Of a stretch of DNA of 64,000 bases, positions 24,551 to 33,922 are shown piece by piece. Below the pieces are notes generated by a model that saw nothing but the letters and a program-made list of their open reading frames with translations, ran no database searches and was not told the DNA's origin. Made by a program: the position numbers and the translations under genes. Location of the stretch: NCBI RefSeq assembly GCF_029963765.1, contig NZ_JALBYU010000032.1, positions 1-64,000 of the forward strand, in the 5' to 3' direction. This DNA comes from Pseudomonas sp. UYIF39. Its GTDB lineage: Bacteria > Pseudomonadota > Gammaproteobacteria > Pseudomonadales > Pseudomonadaceae. Numbering within the stretch: the stretch's first letter is position 1; every line of letters begins with the position of its first letter.

Positions 24551-26473
24551 ATGCCAACTATTACTCTTCCCGACGGCAGTCAACGTTCATTCGATCACCC
24601 GGTTTCCGTAGCCGAGGTCGCCGCATCCATTGGTGCCGGTCTGGCCAAGGCCACCGTAGCCGGCAAGGTCAATGGCAAGCTGGTCGACGCCAGCGACATC
24701 ATCGACAGCGATTCCACGCTGCAAATCATTACGCCAAAGGATGAAGAGGGGCTGGAGATCATTCGCCACTCTTGCGCGCACCTGGTTGGCCATGCGGTCA
24801 AGCAGCTGTACCCGACGGCCAAAATGGTTATCGGTCCGGTCATCGACGAAGGCTTCTATTACGACATCGCTTTCGAACGTCCTTTCACTCCGGACGACCT
24901 GGCCGCGATCGAGCAGCGCATGCAGCAGCTGATCGAAAAAGATTACGACGTGATCAAGAAAGTCACTCCGCGCGCCGAAGTGATCGAAGTGTTCAAGGCT
25001 CGCGGCGAAGACTACAAACTGCGCCTGGTTGAAGACATGCCGAACGAGCAGGCCATGGGCCTGTACTATCACGAAGAATACGTCGACATGTGCCGCGGTC
25101 CGCACGTGCCGAACACGCGCTTCCTGAAATCCTTCAAGCTGACCAAGTTGTCGGGCGCCTACTGGCGTGGCGATGCCAAGAACGAGCAATTGCAGCGCGT
25201 TTACGGCACGGCGTGGGCAGACAAAAAGCAGCTGGCAGCTTACATCCAGCGCATCGAAGAAGCTGAGAAGCGCGATCACCGCAAGATCGGCAAGCGCCTG
25301 GGCCTGTTCCACACCCAGGAAGAGTCGCCGGGTATGGTGTTCTGGCACCCGAACGGCTGGACTCTGTACCAGGTGCTCGAGCAATACATGCGCAAGGTTC
25401 AGCGCGACAACGGTTACCTGGAGATCAAAACTCCCCAGGTCGTTGACCGCAGCCTGTGGGAGAAATCCGGGCACTGGGCCAACTACGCCGACAACATGTT
25501 CACCACGCAGTCGGAAAACCGCGACTACGCCATCAAGCCGATGAACTGCCCTTGCCACGTGCAAGTGTTCAACCAAGGCCTGAAAAGCTACCGTGAGTTG
25601 CCAATGCGCTTGGCCGAGTTCGGTGCTTGCCATCGTAATGAGCCATCGGGTGCACTGCACGGCATCATGCGTGTGCGTGCGTTCACTCAGGACGATGCCC
25701 ACATCTTCTGCACTGAAGAGCAGATGCAGGCCGAATCCGCTGCGTTCATCAAACTGACCATGGACGTTTATGCCGATTTCGGCTTCAAAGACGTCGAGAT
25801 GAAGCTGTCCACTCGTCCGGAAAAACGCGTCGGTTCCGACGAGCTGTGGGATCGCGCCGAAGCGGCCCTGGCTGCAGCCCTTGATAGCGCTGGCCTGCCG
25901 TACGATCTGCAGCCGGGCGAGGGTGCGTTCTACGGTCCGAAGATCGAGTTCTCGCTGAAAGATTGCCTTGGCCGCGTCTGGCAGTGTGGTACCCTTCAGC
26001 TCGATTTTAACCTGCCTGTCCGTTTGGGAGCCGAATACGTCTCTGAAGACAACAGTCGCAAGCACCCGGTTATGTTGCACCGGGCGATCCTGGGGTCCTT
26101 CGAACGTTTCGTCGGAATCCTGATCGAGCACTACGAGGGTGCATTCCCCGCGTGGCTGGCTCCGACCCAGGCAGTGATCATGAATATCACTGATAAACAG
26201 GCTGATTTCGCCGCTGAGGTTGAAAAAACTCTCAACGAAAGCGGATTTCGTGCCAAGTCTGACTTGAGAAATGAAAAGATCGGCTTTAAAATCCGCGAGC
26301 ATACTTTGCTCAAGGTTCCTTATCTCTTGGTTATCGGAGATCGGGAAGTCGAGATGCAGACTGTCGCTGTGCGTACTCGTGAAGGTGCTGACCTGGGCTC
26401 GATGCCCGTCGCCCAGTTCGCCGAGTTCCTCGCTCAAGCGGTTTCCCGGCGTGGTCGCCCAGATTCGGAGTAA
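24551..26473 (+). CDS. thrS: Threonyl-tRNA synthetase
   Basis: A 640-residue class II synthetase. It has an N-terminal TGS domain (MPTITLPDGSQRSFDHP), an editing domain with HxxxH (HSCAHLVGHA) and a Cys-containing CRGPHVP segment. The catalytic core has NCPCHV, HRNEPSGALHG and the anticodon-binding C-terminal domain. I chose the ATG at 24551 behind GGAGAGGAGG. An alternative start at 24518 lies inside the operator hairpin and is not credible. It heads thrS-infC-rpmI-rplT. Confidence 0.97.
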   Translation: MPTITLPDGSQRSFDHPVSVAEVAASIGAGLAKATVAGKVNGKLVDASDIIDSDSTLQIITPKDEEGLEIIRHSCAHLVGHAVKQLYPTAKMVIGPVIDEGFYYDIAFERPFTPDDLAAIEQRMQQLIEKDYDVIKKVTPRAEVIEVFKARGEDYKLRLVEDMPNEQAMGLYYHEEYVDMCRGPHVPNTRFLKSFKLTKLSGAYWRGDAKNEQLQRVYGTAWADKKQLAAYIQRIEEAEKRDHRKIGKRLGLFHTQEESPGMVFWHPNGWTLYQVLEQYMRKVQRDNGYLEIKTPQVVDRSLWEKSGHWANYADNMFTTQSENRDYAIKPMNCPCHVQVFNQGLKSYRELPMRLAEFGACHRNEPSGALHGIMRVRAFTQDDAHIFCTEEQMQAESAAFIKLTMDVYADFGFKDVEMKLSTRPEKRVGSDELWDRAEAALAAALDSAGLPYDLQPGEGAFYGPKIEFSLKDCLGRVWQCGTLQLDFNLPVRLGAEYVSEDNSRKHPVMLHRAILGSFERFVGILIEHYEGAFPAWLAPTQAVIMNITDKQADFAAEVEKTLNESGFRAKSDLRNEKIGFKIREHTLLKVPYLLVIGDREVEMQTVAVRTREGADLGSMPVAQFAEFLAQAVSRRGRPDSE

Positions 26474-26478
26474 TTACT

Positions 26479-27024
26479 ATTAAGCGTGAAATGAGACAAG
26501 ATAAACGAGCTGCACCGAAGGCCCCGATCAACGAGAATATCTCGGCACGCGAGGTTCGGTTAATTGGGGCTGAAGGTGAACAGCTTGGGATTGTGTCAAT
26601 TGAAGACGCGCTTCTTAAGGCTGAAGAGGCCAAACTGGATCTGGTGGAAATTTCCGCCGATGCAGTACCCCCTGTTTGCAAACTGATGGACTACGGCAAA
26701 TCGATCTTCGAAAAGAAGAAACAGATTGCCGCGGCCAAGAAAAACCAGAAGCAGATTCAGGTTAAAGAAATCAAGTTTCGTCCAGGGACGGAGGAAGGGG
26801 ATTACCAGGTAAAACTGCGCAACCTGGTACGTTTCCTGAGTGATGGGGACAGGGCCAAGGTATCCTTGCGATTCCGCGGCCGTGAGATGGCCCACCAGGA
26901 GCTGGGGATGGAACTCCTCAAGCGAGTTGAAGGTGACTTGCTCGAGTACGGTTCGGTCGAACAGCATCCTAAGATGGAAGGACGCCAACTGATCATGGTC
27001 ATCGCCCCGAAAAAGAAGAAGTAA
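26479..27024 (+). CDS. infC: Translation initiation factor IF-3 (AUU start)
   Basis: A 181-residue factor that prevents 30S-50S association and checks start codons. The usual frame begins at ATG 26491, but four codons earlier is ATT (26479-26481) giving MKREMRQDKRAAPKAP, with GGAG 8 bases before it. infC genes use AUU so that IF-3 represses its own synthesis. N- and C-domains are complete, ending VIAPKKKK. It starts 5 bases after thrS. Confidence 0.93.
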   Translation: MKREMRQDKRAAPKAPINENISAREVRLIGAEGEQLGIVSIEDALLKAEEAKLDLVEISADAVPPVCKLMDYGKSIFEKKKQIAAAKKNQKQIQVKEIKFRPGTEEGDYQVKLRNLVRFLSDGDRAKVSLRFRGREMAHQELGMELLKRVEGDLLEYGSVEQHPKMEGRQLIMVIAPKKKK

Positions 27025-27084
27025 TCAATAGGGCACGGCAGGCCTTCTGATTATGTTTATCAACTGAATGCGGAGTATCCGAAC

Positions 27085-27279
27085 ATGCCAAAAATGAAAA
27101 CTAAAAGTGGTGCTGCTAAGCGGTTTCTGAAAACTGCTAACGGTATCAAGCACAAGCACGCTTTCAAGAGCCACATCCTGACTAAAATGTCGACCAAGCG
27201 TAAGCGTCAACTGCGCGGTAGCAGCTTGCTGGCACCGTGTGACGTGGCAAAAGTCGAGCGCATGCTGCGCCTTCGTTAA
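27085..27279 (+). CDS. rpmI: 50S ribosomal protein L35
   Basis: A 64-residue basic protein (MPKMKTKSGAAKRFLKTANG) with the usual KHAFKSHIL and TKRKRQLRG segments. It is cotranscribed between infC and rplT. In other bacteria L20 binds this mRNA to repress both genes; the 60 bases before it may hold such a site but I cannot draw it with confidence. Confidence 0.97.
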   Translation: MPKMKTKSGAAKRFLKTANGIKHKHAFKSHILTKMSTKRKRQLRGSSLLAPCDVAKVERMLRLR

Positions 27280-27306
27280 TTTAGTCAAGAATAGAGGAAG
27301 TAACTC

Positions 27307-27663
27307 ATGGCTCGTGTAAAGCGTGGCGTCATTGCCCGTAAGCGTCACAAAAAAATTCTGAAACTTGCTAAAGGCTACTACGGCGCTCGCTCGCGCGTAT
27401 TCCGTGTTGCCAAGCAAGCGGTAATCAAGGCAGGCCAATACGCCTACCGTGACCGTCGTCAGAAAAAACGTCAGTTCCGCGCTCTGTGGATCGCTCGTAT
27501 CAACGCTGGTGCACGTATCAACGGTCTGTCCTACAGCCGTTTCATCGCCGGCCTGAAAAAAGCGTCCATCGAGATCGACCGTAAGGTTCTGGCTGATCTG
27601 GCAGTGAACGAAAAAGCGGCGTTTGCTGCGATTGTCGAGAAAGCTAAAGCCACCTTGGCTTAA
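27307..27663 (+). CDS. rplT: 50S ribosomal protein L20
   Basis: A 118-residue basic protein (MARVKRGVIARKRHKKILKL) of standard length, needed early in 50S assembly. It follows rpmI by 27 bases with an AGAGGAAG ribosome site. A strong terminator-like hairpin separates it from pheS. Confidence 0.97.
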   Translation: MARVKRGVIARKRHKKILKLAKGYYGARSRVFRVAKQAVIKAGQYAYRDRRQKKRQFRALWIARINAGARINGLSYSRFIAGLKKASIEIDRKVLADLAVNEKAAFAAIVEKAKATLA

Positions 27664-27720
27664 GTACCCCCGACAGTCACCCGGCCTCACCTCTGTGCGG
27701 TCAGGTGTTAAACGTCATAA

Positions 27721-27755
27721 ATAGGGGAAGAGCCTTCAAGCTCTTCCCCTATTTT
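27721..27755 (+). terminator. Terminator or attenuator between rplT and pheS
   Basis: ATAGGGGAAGAGC, short loop, GCTCTTCCCCTAT, then TTTT. It lies 18 bases before the pheS start. I see no Phe-rich leader peptide, so simple partial termination is more likely than classical attenuation. Confidence 0.8.
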
Positions 27756-27772
27756 GTATCTGGAGTCTGTAC

Positions 27773-28789
27773 ATGGAAAACCTGGATGCGCTCGTCTCTC
27801 AAGCACTAGAGGCTGTGCAAAGCGCTGAAGATATCAATGCCCTGGAGCAAATCCGGGTTCACTACCTTGGCAAAAAGGGTGAATTGACTCAGGTGATGAA
27901 GACCCTGGGGAATTTGCCGGCAGAAGAGCGTCCGCAAGTCGGTGCCCTTATCAACGTTGCCAAGGAGCGTGTCACAGAGGTTCTCAATGCGCGCAAGGCA
28001 CTGTTTGAAGAGGCCGACCTGGCCGCTAAACTGTCCGCCGAGTCCATTGACGTGACCCTGCCTGGCCGTGGCCAGGCCTCGGGTGGTCTGCATCCGGTTA
28101 CTCGCACTCTGGAACGTATCGAACAGTTCTTCACTCACATCGGCTACGGCATTGCCGAAGGCCCTGAGGTCGAAGACGACTATCACAACTTCGAAGCTCT
28201 CAACATCCCAGGCCATCACCCGGCCCGGTCGATGCATGACACCTTCTATTTCAATGCCAACATGTTGCTGCGCACCCATACCTCGCCGGTACAGGTCCGC
28301 ACCATGGAATCGAAACAGCCGCCGATCCGCATCGTCTGCCCTGGCCGTGTGTACCGTAGCGACTCCGATATCACCCACTCGCCGATGTTCCACCAGGTCG
28401 AAGGCCTGCTGGTCGACCGTGATATCAACTTCGCCGACCTGAAAGGCACCATCGAAGAGTTCCTGCGCGTGTTCTTCGAAAAAGAACTGGCCGTGCGTTT
28501 CCGCCCTTCGTATTTCCCGTTCACCGAGCCGTCCGCTGAAGTCGACATGGAATGCGTGATGTGCAGCGGTAAAGGCTGCCGTGTCTGCAAGCAGACTGGC
28601 TGGCTGGAAGTGATGGGCTGCGGCATGGTTCACCCGAATGTGCTGCGCATGTCCGGGATCGACCCGGAAGAGTTTTCGGGCTTTGCCTTCGGCATGGGTG
28701 TTGAACGTCTGGCCATGCTGCGTTACGGCGTGAACGACTTGCGTCTGTTCTTCGACAATGACTTGCGGTTCCTCGCGCAATTTCGCTAG
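27773..28789 (+). CDS. pheS: Phenylalanyl-tRNA synthetase alpha subunit
   Basis: A 338-residue class II catalytic subunit of the alpha2-beta2 enzyme. An N-terminal coiled coil (about 1-90) is followed by motif 2 (CPGRVYRSDSDITHSPMFHQ) and motif 3 (GFAFGMGVERLAMLRYG). It has a CVMCSGKGCRVC cysteine cluster as in related synthetases. pheT follows after 26 bases. Confidence 0.97.
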   Translation: MENLDALVSQALEAVQSAEDINALEQIRVHYLGKKGELTQVMKTLGNLPAEERPQVGALINVAKERVTEVLNARKALFEEADLAAKLSAESIDVTLPGRGQASGGLHPVTRTLERIEQFFTHIGYGIAEGPEVEDDYHNFEALNIPGHHPARSMHDTFYFNANMLLRTHTSPVQVRTMESKQPPIRIVCPGRVYRSDSDITHSPMFHQVEGLLVDRDINFADLKGTIEEFLRVFFEKELAVRFRPSYFPFTEPSAEVDMECVMCSGKGCRVCKQTGWLEVMGCGMVHPNVLRMSGIDPEEFSGFAFGMGVERLAMLRYGVNDLRLFFDNDLRFLAQFR

Positions 28790-28815
28790 TCGTAACGAAT
28801 TCTTAGGAGAGCAGG

Positions 28816-31197
28816 ATGAAATTCAGTGAACAATGGCTGCGTGGCTGGGTAAGCCCGCAGGTAAGTCGTGACGAGCTGGTTGCTCGTCTGTCGATGGCCG
28901 GTCTTGAGGTCGATAGCGTTACGCTGGCCGCCGGCGAATTTACCGGTGTGGTGGTGGGCGAGGTGCTGAGCACCGAACAGCACCCGGACGCTGACAAGTT
29001 GCGCGTTTGCCAGGTCAGCAATGGTTCGGAGACTTTCCAGGTTGTTTGCGGTGCGCCCAACGTGCGCCCCGGCCTGAAGATCCCGTTCGCCATGATCGGT
29101 GCCGAGCTGCCAGGCGATTTCAAGATCAAGAAAGCCAAGCTGCGTGGCGTTGAGTCCAACGGCATGCTGTGCTCGCAAGCCGAGCTGCAAGTCGGCGAAG
29201 GCAACGATGGTCTGATGGAATTGCCGGCCGATGCGCCGGTCGGTCAGGACATTCGTGAATACCTGAGTCTGGACGACGCCAGCATCGAGGTCGACCTGAC
29301 CCCGAACCGCGGCGACTGTCTGTCCCTGGCCGGTCTGGCCCGTGAAGTCGGCGCGCTGTACGCCACCGAAGTCACCCGCCCGGTGGTTGCTGTCGTGCCA
29401 GCCGTGCACGACGAAGTGCGTTCGATCGAAGTGCTGGCGCCATCCGCTTGCCCGCGTTACCTGGGTCGTGTGATCCGTAACGTTGACTTGTCCAAGCCGA
29501 CGCCGCTGTGGATGGTCGAGCGCTTGCGTCGTGGCGACGTGCGCAGCATCGACGCTGCCGTCGATATCACCAACTACGTGATGCTGGAGCTGGGTCAACC
29601 GCTGCATGCATTTGATCTCGCCGAAATCAATGGCGGTATCCGCGTACGTATGGCCGAAGAGGGTGAGAAGCTGGTACTGCTCGACGGTCAGGAAGTCAGC
29701 CTGCGTAGCGATACGCTGGTGATTGCCGACCACACCCGCGCCCTGGCCATCGCTGGCGTCATGGGTGGCGAGCACAGTGGCGTCAACACCGCGACCACTC
29801 GTGATATTTTCCTGGAAAGCGCGTTTTTCGATCAGATTGCTGTCGCTGGCAAGGCCCGTTCCTATGGCCTGCACACCGACGCCTCGCACCGCTACGAGCG
29901 TGGCGTGGACTGGCAGTTGGCCCGTGAAGCGATGGAGCGCGCCACCGGCCTGCTGCTGGAAATCACTGGCGGCGAAGCGGGTCCGATCATCGAAACCGTC
30001 AGCGAGCAGTACCTGCCGTCGATTGCGCCAGTTACTCTGCGTGCGCAACGCATCACTCAGATGCTGGGTATGGAAATGGATTCGGCCGAAGTCGAGCAGC
30101 TGCTCAGCGGCTTGGGTCTGAAGATTTCTGCCGATGGGGCAGGGCAGTGGCGCGTTGAAGTTCCAAGCCATCGCTTCGACATCAGCCTGGAAGTCGATCT
30201 GATCGAAGAACTGGCTCGTCTGTATGGTTACAACCGTCTGCCGGTTCGCTACCCGCAAGCTCGTCTGGCGCCGCAGGCCAAGGCTGAAGCGCGTAGCGAT
30301 CTGCCTGAGCTGCGTCGCCTGCTGGTGGCTCGTGGTTACCAGGAAGCGATTACCTACAGCTTCATCGATCCGAAACAATTCGAGTTGTTTCATCCGGGTG
30401 TCGAGCCGCTGCTGCTGGCTAACCCAATCTCGAACGACATGGCGGCCATGCGCTCGTCCTTGTGGCCAGGCCTGGTCAAGGCGCTTCAGCACAACCTGAA
30501 CCGTCAGCAGGATCGCGTTCGTTTGTTCGAAAGCGGCCTGCGTTTTGTCGGTCAGTTGGAAGGCCTGAAGCAAGAGCCGATGCTGGCGGGTGTTGTTTGC
30601 GGTAGTCGTCTGCCGGAAGGCTGGGCACAAGGTCGCGATGTGGTGGACTTCTTCGACGTCAAAGCCGACGTGGAAGCGGTGCTGGGCTTCGCCGGTGCAT
30701 TGGATCCATTCACTTTCGTACCGGGCAAACACCCTGCGTTGCATCCGGGTCAAACCGCGCGCATCGAACGTGAAGGTCGCTTGGTCGGTTTCGTCGGTGC
30801 TATCCACCCTGAATTGTCGAAAACCCTCGGTCTCGACCGTCCGGTCTTCGTTTTCGAGCTGGTTCTGGCCGAAGTGGCATTGGGTAAAATGCCTAAATTC
30901 CAGGAGTTATCGCGTTTTCCTGAAGTGCGTCGTGACCTGGCACTGATTGCGTCCAAGGACGTCGCGGCCAGTGCAGTGCTGGACGTAATCCGTGAAAATG
31001 CAGGCGAATGGCTGACAGACCTCAGGCTATTTGACGTGTATCAGGGTAAAGGCATTGATCCTGATAGAAAAAGCCTTGCAGTCGGCTTGACCTGGCAGCA
31101 TCCATCGCGCACTCTTAATGACGATGAGGTGAATACCACGACGCAAAACATCCTCACCTCGCTCGAACAAAGGTTGAACGCCACGTTAAGGAAGTGA
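28816..31197 (+). CDS. pheT: Phenylalanyl-tRNA synthetase beta subunit
   Basis: A 793-residue subunit. It has an N-terminal EMAP/OB-type tRNA-binding domain (about 40-150, VCGAPNVRPG), B3/B4 editing domain, B5 domain and a C-terminal ferredoxin-fold anticodon-binding domain (QELSRFPEVRRDLALI). It binds tRNA-Phe and edits Tyr. AGGAGAG precedes the ATG. ihfA begins 3 bases after its stop. Confidence 0.97.
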   Translation: MKFSEQWLRGWVSPQVSRDELVARLSMAGLEVDSVTLAAGEFTGVVVGEVLSTEQHPDADKLRVCQVSNGSETFQVVCGAPNVRPGLKIPFAMIGAELPGDFKIKKAKLRGVESNGMLCSQAELQVGEGNDGLMELPADAPVGQDIREYLSLDDASIEVDLTPNRGDCLSLAGLAREVGALYATEVTRPVVAVVPAVHDEVRSIEVLAPSACPRYLGRVIRNVDLSKPTPLWMVERLRRGDVRSIDAAVDITNYVMLELGQPLHAFDLAEINGGIRVRMAEEGEKLVLLDGQEVSLRSDTLVIADHTRALAIAGVMGGEHSGVNTATTRDIFLESAFFDQIAVAGKARSYGLHTDASHRYERGVDWQLAREAMERATGLLLEITGGEAGPIIETVSEQYLPSIAPVTLRAQRITQMLGMEMDSAEVEQLLSGLGLKISADGAGQWRVEVPSHRFDISLEVDLIEELARLYGYNRLPVRYPQARLAPQAKAEARSDLPELRRLLVARGYQEAITYSFIDPKQFELFHPGVEPLLLANPISNDMAAMRSSLWPGLVKALQHNLNRQQDRVRLFESGLRFVGQLEGLKQEPMLAGVVCGSRLPEGWAQGRDVVDFFDVKADVEAVLGFAGALDPFTFVPGKHPALHPGQTARIEREGRLVGFVGAIHPELSKTLGLDRPVFVFELVLAEVALGKMPKFQELSRFPEVRRDLALIASKDVAASAVLDVIRENAGEWLTDLRLFDVYQGKGIDPDRKSLAVGLTWQHPSRTLNDDEVNTTTQNILTSLEQRLNATLRK

Positions 31198-31200
31198 CGT

Positions 31201-31503
31201 ATGGGGGCTCTGACGAAAGCTGAGATGGCGGAACGTCTGTATGAGGAGCTGGGCCTGAATAAACGGGAAGCCAAGGAATTGGTCGAACTGTTTTTTGAAG
31301 AAATCAGGCACGCTCTTGAAGACAACGAACAAGTCAAATTGTCCGGTTTCGGCAATTTCGACCTTCGGGACAAACGCCAGCGGCCTGGCCGCAATCCAAA
31401 AACGGGTGAAGAAATTCCGATCACGGCTCGCCGTGTGGTCACCTTTCGTCCAGGGCAGAAGTTGAAGGCCCGAGTTGAGGCTTATGCTGGAACCAAGTCA
31501 TAA
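31201..31503 (+). CDS. ihfA: Integration host factor alpha subunit
   Basis: A 100-residue DNA-bending protein (MGALTKAEMAERLYEELGLN). The beta-arm segment GRNPKTGEEIPITARRVVTF carries the proline that intercalates into DNA. It pairs with IhfB. The 3' end overlaps the start of the MerR-type gene by 20 bases. Confidence 0.97.
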   Translation: MGALTKAEMAERLYEELGLNKREAKELVELFFEEIRHALEDNEQVKLSGFGNFDLRDKRQRPGRNPKTGEEIPITARRVVTFRPGQKLKARVEAYAGTKS

Positions 31504-31840
31504 CGACGAGCTACCCGTCATCCCAGGCAAACGCTACTTCACCATTGGTGAAGTCAGCGAGCTGTGTGCGGTAAAACCGCACGTGCTGCGTTACTGGGAG
31601 CAGGAGTTTCCTCAACTCAACCCCGTCAAACGCCGCGGAAATCGCCGGTATTATCAGCGACAAGACGTGCTGATGATCCGGCAGATCCGCGCGCTTCTTT
31701 ACGATCAGGGGTTCACCATCGGCGGCGCACGTCTGCGTTTGTCCGGCGATGAAGCCAAAGACGACACGACCCAATACAAGCAAATGATCCGCCAGATGAT
31801 CGCCGAGCTGGAGGATGTTCTGGTGGTACTCAAGAAATAA
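31484..31840 (+). CDS. MerR-family transcriptional regulator
   Basis: A 118-residue protein. The N-terminal winged helix (YFTIGEVSELCAVKPHVLRY) is followed by WEQEFPQLNP and a C-terminal helix for dimerisation. There are no cysteines for metal binding, so it belongs to the short MerR-like group always found after ihfA in gammaproteobacteria. I chose the ATG at 31484 (GAGG upstream) rather than a TTG at 31475. It overlaps ihfA. Its targets are unknown. Confidence 0.9.
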   Translation: MLEPSHNDELPVIPGKRYFTIGEVSELCAVKPHVLRYWEQEFPQLNPVKRRGNRRYYQRQDVLMIRQIRALLYDQGFTIGGARLRLSGDEAKDDTTQYKQMIRQMIAELEDVLVVLKK

Positions 31841-31929
31841 ATTCCTGCTTTTAAATACTTCCAGTTTTCAAAAGCTTGCGATATATTCTTGAGCGTTCTT
31901 CGAGAAGAGGAACGGATTTAACGCCTAGT

Positions 31930-32006
31930 CGGGGCGTAGCGCAGTCCGGTAGCGCACTAGCATGGGGTGCTAGGGGTCGAGTGTTCGAATCACTCCGTCC
32001 CGACCA
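31930..32006 (+). tRNA. tRNA-Pro(GGG)
   Basis: 77 nt. The acceptor CGGGGCG pairs with CGTCCCG, then ACCA. The anticodon arm is CTAGC-ATGGGGT-GCTAG with anticodon GGG at 31964-31966, and the T-loop is TTCGAAT. It follows the ihfA-merR unit, as in other pseudomonads. tRNA-Pro genes are common insertion sites, but I found no second copy of its 3' end in the window. Confidence 0.95.
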
Positions 32007-32032
32007 TATTTGCTGAGTAAAATCAGACACTT

Positions 32033-32059
32033 AAGCCGATCAGATGGATCGGCTTTTTT
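32033..32059 (+). terminator. Terminator of tRNA-Pro
   Basis: AAGCCGAT, CAGATGG loop, ATCGGCTT, then TTTT. Confidence 0.9.
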
Positions 32060-32108
32060 GTGTGTGAAGGAAGGCCTGAATTTAGGGCACACATAGGGCA
32101 CATGAAAA

Positions 32109-32363
32109 CTACCGCGAATCGTTGTGCATTTTGGCTGCATCGAGTCTGTGTGAGTTCGTGCTAGGCATCTCGCGTTGATCAATCACCGGCTTTTTCAGCG
32201 TTTGCTGCGCCGCGAAAACCAGCGGATGCCAGTGGCGGATGTGGTCAGGGACGACGATGTGATTGGACGGGTCGCGCTCGAAGGCCAGCACCACAGCTAG
32301 CCGCTCATCCATGGGCTGTGGCGCCGGCGGTACAGGCGGTGCGGAGGTGCGAAACAGGTGCAT
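32109..32363 (-). CDS. Possible small hypothetical protein
   Basis: A frame of 84 codons from ATG 32361-32363: MHLFRTSAPPVPPAP, then MDERLAVVLAFERDPSNHIV. Its central part looks protein-like (FERDPSNHIVVPDHIRHWHP), but there is no good ribosome site. Upstream on the same strand lie other open pieces (32380-32659) that may be a decayed neighbour. No family is recognised. Confidence 0.35.
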   Translation of the reverse strand: MHLFRTSAPPVPPAPQPMDERLAVVLAFERDPSNHIVVPDHIRHWHPLVFAAQQTLKKPVIDQREMPSTNSHRLDAAKMHNDSR

Positions 32364-32987
32364 CGGGTGCCCAATGTACCTACGCGATGGCTTGACGAGA
32401 CGTTCGTTGCAAGTGAGCGAAGTAAGTCCCAAGCATCCATGCAGGCCACGTTGGCGCAATGCTTAGGGAATCTCCGAACAAGTTTGCAGATGTGCTGAAA
32501 TATGCCTTCACCACCTGCCCCGGGCCCCCCATGAGCCAGATGAGCTTTTCCGACTTTGGGTACGCCGGCAAGCGCAAGCAAACACGTCGTGAACGATTCC
32601 TCGCTGAGATGGATCAGGTGCAGCCGTGAGATTGCCGACGATTTTGCAGCAGGGCGCATTTTTCATCCATGAGCTTGCTGCTGATCCCGCGCTAAAAGCC
32701 AAATGAAATGCTACGGCATGCCAATTGATTGAAGCGAGTTTTACTTCCTGTTCAGGCTGATCCTGTGAGTAGATTTTCTTGTGGTCATGGATTGGCCCCT
32801 CCCGGCGGGTCGACTGCGACCACGTTCGCATAGCCTAGATTCTGACGGAGCAGGGTGCGACACGCTAATCTGCCCGCATCACAAGCTCGCACGACAAACT
32901 CCAGCGTCGCTTTCAGCCAGGTGGCCCGCCCACGCTAAAGCGCGGACGAACCGGGCGGCCCACCTCATACCCTCAAAGGAACACGCC
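32364..32987. other. Gene-poor stretch after tRNA-Pro
   Basis: Contains overlapping open frames on the minus strand (for example one reading YPKSEKLIWLMGGPGQ around 32560) without start signals, probably decayed coding sequence. No RNA gene or repeat is recognised. The last 30 bases hold the AAAGGAACACGCC ribosome site of the next gene. Confidence 0.4.
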
Positions 32988-33557
32988 ATGGCCCGTACAT
33001 TGCTGGATGTCCAGCTCGCCCGACTGCTGTACCCGCTGCTCATCGAACTGGCCAGCGCCCAGCAGACCCTGACCTACGGCCAGCTGATCGAGCGCGCCCA
33101 AGCCCGTTACCCGGATGATCAGCGGGTGGCCAACCTAATTCCAGTGCGGATGGGGCGCATTCTCTGGGTGATCTATGACTTCGTGGCAGAGCGCGACCTG
33201 CCGCGTTTGACCCTGATCATCGTCAGCGCCGGCGATCAGTACCCGGGCAGTGCCATGTGGCAGCACGATTGCGCTGCCGAACAACAACGCTGTTTTGCCT
33301 TTGACTGGTCCACGGCCGATCAGGCCTTTGACCGGTACGGCCAGCATAGTGAAAAAGCGGTCACGCCCGTTCAGCGTGTGCCCCGTGAGCAAGCGAAACA
33401 ACTGATGGCCGGCCACTACCACGACCCGCTGAATGTTTACCCGAGCGGCATTCGCGCTCTGCGCGAAGCCATTATCGAAAACATCATGAACGGCCTGTCG
33501 GTGGCGGAGGCGTTTCAAATCGAAGCGCAGCTACTGACGCCGTCGACGCAGGCTTAA
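32988..33557 (+). CDS. Hypothetical 189-residue protein
   Basis: It starts at ATG 32988 after AAAGGA; a frame extending 69 codons upstream lacks a start signal. The protein is soluble and GC-rich in codon use like the backbone. The N-terminal half (LLIELASAQQTLTYGQLIER) looks like a helical DNA-binding or adaptor domain, and the middle contains IIVSAGDQYPGSAMW. The family is unknown to me. The same-strand neighbour follows after 68 bases with a similar AGGAAACACGCG ribosome context, so the two may be coexpressed. Confidence 0.6.
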   Translation: MARTLLDVQLARLLYPLLIELASAQQTLTYGQLIERAQARYPDDQRVANLIPVRMGRILWVIYDFVAERDLPRLTLIIVSAGDQYPGSAMWQHDCAAEQQRCFAFDWSTADQAFDRYGQHSEKAVTPVQRVPREQAKQLMAGHYHDPLNVYPSGIRALREAIIENIMNGLSVAEAFQIEAQLLTPSTQA

Positions 33558-33625
33558 CCACCCTTGTTCACCGTTTAATTAGCCAATCCAACGCTTGCTC
33601 ACCCCCCCTCAATAGGAAACACGCG

Positions 33626-33922
33626 ATGAACCCTCTCCAATGGAATGTCGACACCCTCGCTTCGCTGGATCGTATTTTTTTGCGCAAGGTGATGAAAAAC
33701 CTGCGATCCGTTGAAGGCGCGACCGTGCAGTTCGGTGAAATGGGGCAGGGGATCCAGCCCAACTACCAGGTGTGTTTCCACAATGGCAACGTGAATCCCT
33801 ATCGCGGCGCCAATCACAAGCCCTTCATGCCCCGTGGCACCTTTAATCAGGAACACATCCCCCAGCCTTTTTCGTCAGTGGACCTTCAGCGTGCATTCGA
33901 CGCCGCGGTTGCCGCACGATAG
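33626..33922 (+). CDS. Hypothetical 98-residue protein
   Basis: The ATG at 33626 follows ATAGGAAACACGCG. The protein is soluble, with a Phe/Asn/Pro-rich middle (NYQVCFHNGNVNPYRG) and C-terminal helix VDLQRAFDAAVAAR. No known domain. It is probably in one unit with the preceding gene. Confidence 0.6.
   Translation: MNPLQWNVDTLASLDRIFLRKVMKNLRSVEGATVQFGEMGQGIQPNYQVCFHNGNVNPYRGANHKPFMPRGTFNQEHIPQPFSSVDLQRAFDAAVAAR

Noticed and set aside
24587..26437. 616-codon minus-strand frame opposite thrS
   Set aside because: Antisense shadow of a certain essential gene.
28786..30807. 673-codon minus-strand frame opposite pheT
   Set aside because: Antisense shadow of pheT; no motif or start signal.
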